From an uncultured Dialister sp. (GTDB lineage Bacteria; Bacillota; Negativicutes; Veillonellales; Dialisteraceae), in assembly GCA_900545365.1 (NCBI GenBank), contig UQYL01000026.1, positions 1 to 19,276 on the forward strand: 19,276 nt of DNA, read 5' to 3'. A program made the translations under genes and the position numbers. The notes beneath the pieces were generated by a model that worked only from the letters and a program-made list of their open reading frames with translations, searched no databases and was not told where the DNA came from. Position 1 is the first letter of the stretch. Each line of letters starts with the position of its first letter. Below are positions 1-5,064 of this stretch, one piece after another.

Positions 1-163
1 TGCCCATCGGGAACAGCAGGACCGGTTCATAGTCGTATCTGACGGCCAGGAACATGAGAATGAAGCCTACGAGGAACATGGCGAGAATGCCCACGTCGGC
101 AAGTCCGTAGATACCCTGGAAGAGCTCGTCAAACAATGCTGTGTTCTGAGCCAGCAATTCCAT
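1..163 (-). CDS. Na+-translocating decarboxylase beta subunit, N-terminal fragment
   Basis: Only the first 54 codons are inside the window; the gene runs off the left edge. The start ATG (163-161) has a strong GAGGAGG site seven bases upstream. The protein begins MELLAQNTALFDELFQGI, followed by a hydrophobic segment (about residues 22-40) and then RYDYEPVLLFPMG. This matches the N-terminus of the OadB/MmdB/GcdB family, the multi-spanning membrane subunit that couples decarboxylation of carboxybiotin to Na+ export. Which substrate the complex uses (oxaloacetate, methylmalonyl-CoA or glutaconyl-CoA) cannot be told from this fragment. The family normally has about 370-430 residues. The link to biotin fits the biotin genes next door. 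Family call is fairly secure; subtype is open. Confidence 0.8.
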   Translation of the reverse strand, partial: MELLAQNTALFDELFQGIYGLADVGILAMFLVGFILMFLAVRYDYEPVLLFPMG

Positions 164-214
164 TTCAAATCCTCCTCTAATGTTTGTTTCTACCATCATT
201 ATAAATATACGCCG

Positions 215-223
215 ATTATAACA
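215..223 (-). promoter_or_regulatory. Extended -10 promoter of the decarboxylase gene
   Basis: On the minus strand the sequence reads TGTTATAAT, an extended -10 element (TGn plus TATAAT). It would start transcription about 45 bases before the ATG at 163. No good -35 (GAAATT at the expected spacing) is visible, which is normal for extended -10 promoters. Confidence 0.45.
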
Positions 224-360
224 GTTTTATCTACAATAATTTCGGTTTCGTAAACAGCGTAATTTATAATATTCGGAAATTGTCGGTCTTTTCTGCTTTC
301 CTCCTTCCAGACCATATATTGGCGGAAATTGAATATATTTATCTCAATAACCACAGCCTC

Positions 361-390
361 ATTATAAAAGTTTATCAGTTACCCTGTCAA
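361..390 (-). promoter_or_regulatory. Promoter TTGACA-N18-TATAAT upstream of the decarboxylase gene
   Basis: On the minus strand a perfect -35 TTGACA (385-390) and a perfect -10 TATAAT (361-366) are separated by 18 bases. Transcription would start near 354, giving a leader of about 190 bases before the start codon at 163. This is probably the main promoter of the decarboxylase gene. Confidence 0.7.
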
Positions 391-406
391 GGCAGGTCAA
401 GGCAGG
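387..406. repeat. Tandem 10-base direct repeat overlapping the -35 box
   Basis: Two exact adjacent copies of TCAAGGCAGG (387-396 and 397-406). On the minus strand they read CCTGCCTTGA twice, and the -35 TTGACA of the downstream promoter begins inside the second copy. It may be an activator or repressor binding site, or a chance duplication. Confidence 0.55.
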
Positions 407-407
407 G

Positions 408-432
408 AAAACCGGGCTGTTCCACCCGGTTT
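408..432 (-). terminator. Second terminator-like hairpin downstream of bioA
   Basis: A perfect 8-bp stem AAACCGGG / CCCGGTTT with an 8-base loop; on the minus strand it is followed by a short T run. It lies after the bioA terminator and before the decarboxylase promoter, so it would insulate that promoter from bio operon read-through. Confidence 0.55.
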
Positions 433-624
433 AGAAATGGATCCGTCATTTTCCGCTCTCATGTTTTTCATGCTATCAATCCATATCTTCAAAGTTATCA
501 ATTATCCCGATTTCTCCGGAGAGAACCGCCGTTTCCCGCTTCCCCTCCCCTTCATTTTCCATAAATTTTATATTTTTTATCATATTTTTATTTTAGATTT
601 TAGAAAAAATTATCCCCTGTGCGC

Positions 625-656
625 AAAAAAACAGCCGCATTTTTCCGATGCAGCTG
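625..656 (-). terminator. Rho-independent terminator of bioYDA
   Basis: On the minus strand CAGCTGCAT, a 7-base loop and ATGCGGCTG form a 9-bp stem with one G-U pair, followed by seven T residues. It lies 27 bases beyond the bioA stop codon. Confidence 0.85.
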
Positions 657-682
657 CTCTTTTTCATTTCTTTTGTGCAGTT

Positions 683-2035
683 TTATTTCCCAAGGACATC
701 CTCCACCGCTTCCCGGCACAGGGCGACGGCTTTATCGGCGGTCTCCCGGTCCAGCGTGAGAGGAGGATTGAAATAGATGACATCCCCCATGGGCCGCAGG
801 ACGAGGCCCCTCGCCATGGCGCGGCGGAAGATCTGCCAGCCGATGCGCCGGGCCGGGTCGAAAGGCTTCTTCGTCGCCCGATCTTCCACGAGCTCCATGG
901 CGTTGATGAGCCCGATGTGGCGGATCTCGCCCATATTCGGATGGCTGCCCAGCGCCTCTTCCAGTTTCTCATGGAGATAAACACCGGTCTCCGCCGCTTT
1001 TTCAAGGATGTGATCCCGCTTCAGGATGCGGAGCACCGCCAGCGCCGCCGCGCAGCCCAGCGGATTGCCCGCGTAGGTGTGGCTGTGGACGAAGGCTTTG
1101 TGCGTGCCGTAGTCGTCATAGAAAGCGTCGTAGATCTTGTCGGTGGTGATGGTGAGCGACATGGGCATGTACCCGCCGGTGAGTCCTTTCGACGTGCAGA
1201 GGATATCCGGGCTGACCCCGGCGTGTTCGATGGCGAAAAGTTTCCCCGTGCGGCCGAAGCCCGCGGCGATCTCGTCGTCGATGAGGAGCACGCCGTATTC
1301 ATCGCAGAGTTTCCGGAGCTTCGTGAGGTACTCCGCCGGATAGATGCGCATGCCTGCCGCGCCCTGAAGGACAGGCTCCACGATGACCGCGGCCGTCTCC
1401 TTCCCGTATTTTTCAAAAGCCTTTTCCGCGCTCTCGAAGCATTCGCAGCCGCAGGTCTCCCGCGTCTTCCCGTAGGGACAGCGGAAACAGTCGAGCCCGC
1501 CGAAATGGATATTTTCCATCATCATGGGCTTGTAGATCTTCGCGTACATATCCATGCTCCCCACGGAGAGCGCGCCGATGGTCTCGCCGTGGTACGATTC
1601 GGCGAGGCACATGAATTTCTGCCGCTCCGGGTGGCCCGTCTGGTAGTGGTACTGGAAGGCCATTTTGAGGGCCGCCTCCACGGCAGAGGACCCGTTGTCA
1701 TGAAAAGTGAACTTCGTGAGTCCCTTCGGCAGGAGCGGCGCCAGCTCCCGGCAGAGCTTGATGGCCGGACGGTGGGAGAAATTTGTGAAGATCACGTGCT
1801 CCACCTGATCCAGCTGCTCTTTGACGGCTTCATTGATCTCCGGATTGCAGTGGCCCAGGAGATTGCACCACCAGGAGCTGATGATGTCCAGGTAGGCTTT
1901 CCCGTCCGTGCCGTAGAGATAGAGCCCTTTTGCGTGGTCGATGACCACCGGCGGAAAGACTTCGGAGTCCTTCATCTGCTGCGCCGGGTGCCAGATATAT
2001 TTCTCGTCTTCTTTTTCCCAATCGATCGGTGCCAT
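683..2035 (-). CDS. bioA: Adenosylmethionine-8-amino-7-oxononanoate aminotransferase BioA (450 aa)
   Basis: PLP-dependent class III aminotransferase that converts KAPA to 7,8-diaminopelargonate, the second-last step before the ureido ring of biotin is closed; cytosolic. Visible features are ISSWWCNLLGH (residues 51-61), SYHG (147-150), DDEIAAGFGRTG with the PLP-contact Asp254, and TSKG with Lys283 as the Schiff-base lysine. The start was set at 2035 because AAGGAGG lies five bases upstream; the bioD stop codon overlaps this ribosome binding site. Two oddities: the position of the E. coli substrate-contact Tyr17 (WHPYTSM) is Ala18 here (WHPAQQM), and there is a cysteine cluster C183-x2-C186-x8-C195-x-C197-x-C199. 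The amino donor (SAM, or lysine as in Bacillus BioK) is not settled by sequence. Last gene of bioYDA. Confidence 0.95.
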   Translation of the reverse strand: MAPIDWEKEDEKYIWHPAQQMKDSEVFPPVVIDHAKGLYLYGTDGKAYLDIISSWWCNLLGHCNPEINEAVKEQLDQVEHVIFTNFSHRPAIKLCRELAPLLPKGLTKFTFHDNGSSAVEAALKMAFQYHYQTGHPERQKFMCLAESYHGETIGALSVGSMDMYAKIYKPMMMENIHFGGLDCFRCPYGKTRETCGCECFESAEKAFEKYGKETAAVIVEPVLQGAAGMRIYPAEYLTKLRKLCDEYGVLLIDDEIAAGFGRTGKLFAIEHAGVSPDILCTSKGLTGGYMPMSLTITTDKIYDAFYDDYGTHKAFVHSHTYAGNPLGCAAALAVLRILKRDHILEKAAETGVYLHEKLEEALGSHPNMGEIRHIGLINAMELVEDRATKKPFDPARRIGWQIFRRAMARGLVLRPMGDVIYFNPPLTLDRETADKAVALCREAVEDVLGK

Positions 2036-2045
2036 AGTATCCTCC

Positions 2046-2714
2046 TTATTCATAGAGCGACGCGAGGAGCGCCGGGTCCGCGTCGATCTTCTCATCGCCC
2101 GCGCGGATCTTCGCCAGCACAGGGAGCCCTGTCATCTCTTCGATCATCTTCACATTGTCCTCTTCCATGATGCCGCCCTTCCAGTGATTCAGGAAGACGC
2201 CTTTCGCGGTGAGCCCTTTCTGCTTCATGTAGAACGCGGTGAGCACGACATGATTGATGGTGCCGAGGCCCGCGTCGGCCACGATGAGTACGGGAAGGCG
2301 GAGCCAGCGGATGATGTCTTCCAGATAGTACACCGCTTTCTCATCGTGCCGGATGGGGCAGAGGATGCCGCCGCTCCCCTCCATGGTCACATAGGGATAC
2401 GCCGCGGAGACCCGCTGCCACGCGGCGAGGATGACTTCCTTCTCGAGGGGATGGCCTTCGATGCGCGCCGCCAGATGAGGCGACACGGCGTTCTTATAGA
2501 GATAGGACAGGAGCATGTCCTCCGGCTCGCCGATGCCGGCGAAGCGGTTCACGAATCCCGCGTCGCTCTCCCCCACGGAGTCCGCCCCGCTGATGGCCGC
2601 TTTGTAGTAGCCCACATCATACCCCGCTTCGCGAAGCGTCTTCACGAGGAGCGCCGTCACGTAGGTCTTGCCGATGTCCGTATCGGTGCCGGTGATGAAT
2701 AACCCTTTGCTCAT
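2046..2714 (-). CDS. bioD: Dethiobiotin synthetase BioD (222 aa)
   Basis: ATP-dependent carboxylation and ring closure of 7,8-diaminopelargonate to dethiobiotin, the step between BioA and BioB. The P-loop GTDTDIGKT (residues 9-17) is the typical BioD form, with Lys38 in YYKAAISG as the expected second active-site lysine. EGSGG (about 131-135) matches the family's conserved glycine-rich strand. The length of 222 residues is usual. The start at 2714 follows an AAGGA site (GAAGGAATCACT before ATG); a longer in-frame start upstream has no ribosome binding site. Its TAA stop overlaps the bioA ribosome binding site, with 10 bases between the two genes, so bioD and bioA are probably translationally coupled. 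The gap to bioY is 53 bases and holds a hairpin. Confidence 0.95.
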   Translation of the reverse strand: MSKGLFITGTDTDIGKTYVTALLVKTLREAGYDVGYYKAAISGADSVGESDAGFVNRFAGIGEPEDMLLSYLYKNAVSPHLAARIEGHPLEKEVILAAWQRVSAAYPYVTMEGSGGILCPIRHDEKAVYYLEDIIRWLRLPVLIVADAGLGTINHVVLTAFYMKQKGLTAKGVFLNHWKGGIMEEDNVKMIEEMTGLPVLAKIRAGDEKIDADPALLASLYE

Positions 2715-2742
2715 AGTGATTCCTTCTTTCTTTTTTCTATGG

Positions 2743-2764
2743 AAAAAGGGCGCGCCGCCCCTTT
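2743..2764 (-). terminator. Intercistronic hairpin between bioY and bioD
   Basis: On the minus strand AAAGGGGCG, loop GCG and CGCCCTTTT form a 9-bp stem with one G-U pair and a following T run. It starts only a few bases past the bioY stop and ends about 30 bases before bioD. It looks like a weak terminator or a processing/stability element that could lower bioDA output relative to bioY. Confidence 0.5.
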
Positions 2765-2767
2765 CTC

Positions 2768-3343
2768 TCAATCAATGATGCCCTCCGTCCGGAAGAGACG
2801 CCGCGCAAGCATCGCCGCCAGCACGCAGAGACAGATATCGCCGGGCACGGCGAGGATGAAGCAATACAGCACCACCGGCCAGATGCCGATGGGCGTGCCC
2901 AGGACGAAATTATTCAGCGCATACACATAGACCATGCCGAAGAGGTACACCACGAGGAGCCCCGCGAAATCCGCCGCGAGGAGCCGCTTCACAGACGGCA
3001 GGCCCCGCGCCCCTTCCCGAATGCGTCCGGTGAGCCACGCCCCGGCAATGAAACCGATGAGATAGCCGAAAGTAGGCTGGAAGATATACCCCGGGCCGCC
3101 CCCTTCTGTGAAGACGGGCACGCCGAAGAGCCCCAGCGCCACATACACCGCCACCGACGCCGCGCCCCGGCGGCTGCCGAGGATCAGCCCCGCCAGCGTC
3201 GTGAAAAGAAACTGTAAAGTAAAAGGACATACCGGCACGGGCACGCGGATAAACGCCCCCGCCGCCGTAAGCGCCGTAAAGAGCGCAAACAGAACGGTCT
3301 CCCTCGCCCCGGTCTTCCTTACAGCCACTGCTTCCTGCCTCAT
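2768..3343 (-). CDS. bioY: Biotin transporter BioY (191 aa)
   Basis: Integral-membrane substrate-binding (S) component of an ECF-type biotin importer. The family signature is clear: PVPVCPFTLQ (residues 35-44), then GLFGVPVFTEGGGPGY (71-86) and PTFGYLIGF (90-98). About six hydrophobic segments span the chain. The length is typical (about 180-200). The start is one of two adjacent ATG codons (3346 or 3343); 3343 has the better distance from GGAGG. No ecfA or ecfT genes are in the window, so it would work alone or with housekeeping ECF proteins elsewhere. First gene of bioYDA, so uptake and synthesis share one promoter and one BirA-like operator. Confidence 0.93.
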   Translation of the reverse strand: MRQEAVAVRKTGARETVLFALFTALTAAGAFIRVPVPVCPFTLQFLFTTLAGLILGSRRGAASVAVYVALGLFGVPVFTEGGGPGYIFQPTFGYLIGFIAGAWLTGRIREGARGLPSVKRLLAADFAGLLVVYLFGMVYVYALNNFVLGTPIGIWPVVLYCFILAVPGDICLCVLAAMLARRLFRTEGIID

Positions 3344-3394
3344 CATCCGCCTCCATATTGTCATCACGAACTGTACACTAAGTTTACATCTACG

Positions 3395-3423
3395 ACTATA
3401 CACCCGGCCGCGCCGTCAGTCAA
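3395..3423 (-). promoter_or_regulatory. Promoter of bioYDA, TTGACT-N17-TATAGT
   Basis: On the minus strand the -35 TTGACT (3418-3423) and -10 TATAGT (3395-3400) are exactly 17 bases apart. Transcription would begin near 3388, leaving a leader of about 45 bases before bioY. The -35 lies inside the proximal arm of the BirA-like operator. Confidence 0.8.
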
Positions 3424-3448
3424 CTTTTATAAAAAATGTAGTTGACTA
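3417..3448. promoter_or_regulatory. BirA-like biotin operator upstream of bioY
   Basis: A perfect 8-bp inverted repeat AGTCAACT (3418-3425) and AGTTGACT (3440-3447) is separated by 14 bases. The known BirA operator is TTGTAAACC-N14/15-GGTTTACAA; the core GTnAAC and the 14-base spacing agree. The arm nearest bioY contains the -35 box, so a bound repressor would block RNA polymerase. A matching site is present upstream of bioB. Confidence 0.75.
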
Positions 3449-3491
3449 TTTGCTGCCATAACGGTGCCTTTTCATTTCCGCCGCTCTTCCT

Positions 3492-3497
3492 TATAAT
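3492..3497 (+). promoter_or_regulatory. -10 box of the threonine aldolase gene
   Basis: A perfect TATAAT 35 bases upstream of the start codon. The -35 at 17-base spacing (TTTTCA, 3469-3474) is only a partial match. Confidence 0.5.
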
Positions 3498-3532
3498 GAA
3501 GAAATAAAATATGGAAACCGGAGGCGAGATCT

Positions 3533-4564
3533 ATGTTATTTTTTATCAATGATTACGGCGAAGGCGCGCACGAAGCCATCCTCGCGCGGCTCGCGGAGAC
3601 GAACCGGGAGCATCTCCCCGGCTACGGCGCCGACCCCTGCACGGCGGAAGCGAAGAAAAAAGTCCTCGCCGCCGCGGGCTGTCCCGACGGCGACGCGTAC
3701 TTCCTCGTGGGCGGCACCCAGACGAATGCCACCGTCCTCTCCGCGTACCTCCGCACCTACGAAGGCGCGGTCGCCTGCGAGACCGGCCACATCGCCGGAC
3801 ACGAAGCGGGGGCCATCGAACACAGCGGCCACAAAGTGCTCACCATTCCCGGCCATGACGGAAAAATGGCCGCGGCCGATCTCTCGGCGTACCTCGCCGC
3901 GTTCTACGCCAATGAGACCTATGACCACATGGTCCGCCCGGGCATGGTCTACATTTCCTACCCCACGGAATACGGAACGCTCTACAAGAAAGACGAGCTC
4001 ACGGCGCTGCGCCGCGTCTGTGACGAATACGCCCTGCCTCTCTACATCGACGGCGCGCGCCTCGGCTACGGCCTCATGAGCCCCGCCTCCGATATGACGC
4101 TCCCCGATATCGCCGCTCTGGCCGACGTCTTCTATATCGGCGGCACAAAAGTGGGCGCCCTCTGCGGCGAAGCGGTGATCTTCCCGAAAGGCGCGCCTGC
4201 CCATTTCTTCACCCACATCAAACTGAACGGCGCGCTCCTCGCGAAAGGCCGCCTGCTGGGCGTCCAGTTCGACACGCTCTTCACGGATGACCTCTATTTC
4301 AAGATCAGCCGCCATGCCATCGACATGGCAATGAAGCTGAAGCAAGTCTTCGTGGACAAAGGCTATCCCCTCCACATCGACTCGCCGACGAACCAGCAGT
4401 TCGTCATCCTCACGAAAGAAGAGGCGGAAGCGATCGCGAAATTCGCACAGTACGAAGTCTGGGAACCCCACGGCGACGGCATCGTGGCCCGCTTCGTCGT
4501 CTCCTGGGCAACGGAGCCGGAGACCATCGAAGCGCTCGCGGCCATGCTCCCGGAACACAAATAA
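3533..4564 (+). CDS. ltaE: Low-specificity L-threonine aldolase (343 aa)
   Basis: PLP enzyme of the beta-eliminating lyase / fold-type I family that cleaves L-threonine or allo-threonine to glycine and acetaldehyde; cytosolic. The N-terminus INDYGEGAHEAIL carries the family's NDYsEGaHp motif. His86 in ETGHIAGHE is the residue that stacks on PLP, YIDGARLG (171-178) holds the PLP Asp173 and Arg176, and GGTKVGA carries the Schiff-base Lys206. The length is normal. The start has GGAGGC seven bases upstream. It is a single-gene unit with its own -10 box and a strong terminator 10 bases after the stop. It is divergent from bioY but no shared function is evident. Confidence 0.9.
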   Translation: MLFFINDYGEGAHEAILARLAETNREHLPGYGADPCTAEAKKKVLAAAGCPDGDAYFLVGGTQTNATVLSAYLRTYEGAVACETGHIAGHEAGAIEHSGHKVLTIPGHDGKMAAADLSAYLAAFYANETYDHMVRPGMVYISYPTEYGTLYKKDELTALRRVCDEYALPLYIDGARLGYGLMSPASDMTLPDIAALADVFYIGGTKVGALCGEAVIFPKGAPAHFFTHIKLNGALLAKGRLLGVQFDTLFTDDLYFKISRHAIDMAMKLKQVFVDKGYPLHIDSPTNQQFVILTKEEAEAIAKFAQYEVWEPHGDGIVARFVVSWATEPETIEALAAMLPEHK

Positions 4565-4572
4565 AAGGCAAT

Positions 4573-4611
4573 AAAAAAGCATCCCCGAGAAATTCCAGGG
4601 GATGCTTTTTT
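4573..4611. terminator. Bidirectional terminator after threonine aldolase
   Basis: Stem GCATCCCC (4579-4586) and GGGGATGC (4598-4605) with an 11-base loop, flanked by six A on the left and six T on the right. It is strong on the plus strand and could also act on the minus strand. Confidence 0.9.
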
Positions 4612-4720
4612 ATTACCTTTTTCTTTTGAGATCAGCCCGCGCGCCTGCGATACACCGTATGCCCGCATGATGCGGAACAAAGAGAAAAGGCTGCCGCCGC
4701 CGGCGATTTTTCTCCCGCTC

Positions 4721-4737
4721 CGCGGGACAGTCCCGCG
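4721..4737. repeat. Short GC-rich hairpin between terminators
   Basis: A 7-bp perfect stem CGCGGGA, loop CAG, TCCCGCG. It lies just beyond the minus-strand terminator at 4738-4763. It may reinforce termination; no other role is visible. The rest of 4612-4720 shows no gene. Confidence 0.5.
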
Positions 4738-4763
4738 AAAAAGGACAGGTTCGCGCCTGTCCT
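4738..4763 (-). terminator. Terminator of the adhesin / zinc-knuckle operon
   Basis: On the minus strand AGGACAGG, a 6-base loop and CCTGTCCT form an 8-bp perfect stem followed by a T run. It sits 7 bases after the stop of the small cysteine-rich gene. Confidence 0.85.
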
Positions 4764-4770
4764 CTTTCCT

Positions 4771-5061
4771 TTACTCCGCCGCAGCAGCCGATTCTCTCCG
4801 CTTATGCTTCCAATAAAGCTTCTCACAGTGCGGCGAGCAGAAACGCCGCCGTCTGTCCTTCGAAGGATCGGTCACCTCCACCAGCGTGCCGCACCTCGCG
4901 CACCGGAAAGAACGAACCGGCTCCGCGCCGTCCCCGTCTTCCCCGTGGGTGCGCAGGCCGTGGCGGTAGCCCCACCGGCGGCACCCGGCGGAGCAATACC
5001 GCTGCGTCCGCCGATCCGGCGTAAACTCCCTGCCGCACACCGGGCATTTCCGCTTCTCCAC
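4771..5061 (-). CDS. Small protein with two zinc-knuckle motifs (96 aa)
   Basis: Not assigned to a named family. It contains two similar cysteine modules: C6-x2-C9-x13-C23-x3-C27 and C54-x2-C57-x17-C75-x3-C79, each ending CSxxC (YCSAGC, FCSPHC). Each should bind one zinc ion. The linker and tail are rich in Arg and Lys (RRRR at 70-73, WKHKRR at 84-89), suggesting nucleic-acid or protein binding in the cytosol. It has no signal peptide. The start is GTG (5061), three bases after the adhesin stop codon, so translation is probably coupled to the adhesin; an AAGG site lies eight bases upstream. What it does beside a surface adhesin is unknown. A regulator or assembly factor is only a guess. Confidence 0.75.
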   Translation of the reverse strand: MEKRKCPVCGREFTPDRRTQRYCSAGCRRWGYRHGLRTHGEDGDGAEPVRSFRCARCGTLVEVTDPSKDRRRRFCSPHCEKLYWKHKRRESAAAAE

Positions 5062-5064
5062 GGA

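Larger units (their letters stand above)
164..682. other. 519-base intergenic region between bioA and the decarboxylase gene
   Basis: No convincing gene lies here. Read on the minus strand it holds, in order, the bioA terminator (625-656), an AT-rich stretch (about 560-615), a 10-base palindrome TCTCCGGAGA (513-522), a second terminator-like hairpin (408-432), a tandem 10-base direct repeat (387-406) that includes a -35 box, a promoter (361-390), and an extended -10 promoter (215-223) just ahead of the decarboxylase start. Base composition is clearly more AT-rich than the flanking genes. A 38-codon reading frame on the minus strand lacks a ribosome binding site. Confidence 0.7.

Noticed and set aside
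183..299. 38-codon minus-strand open frame in the decarboxylase leader
   Set aside because: No Shine-Dalgarno site before its ATG and no recognisable sequence; more likely untranslated leader.
437..2170. Long plus-strand open frame (577 codons) antisense to bioA
   Set aside because: It mirrors the codon structure of bioA, has no ribosome binding site, and its product is low-complexity Arg/His-rich; this is a GC-rich shadow frame.
3344..3403. Upstream start for BioY giving a 20-residue longer protein
   Set aside because: It would begin inside the promoter, between the -10 box and the leader, without a ribosome binding site; GGAGG precedes the ATG pair at 3346/3343.
3442..3470. Distal operator arm TTGACT as a -35 for threonine aldolase
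   Set aside because: At 17-base spacing the sequence is TGCCTT, not a -10 box; a good TATAAT lies much nearer the gene.
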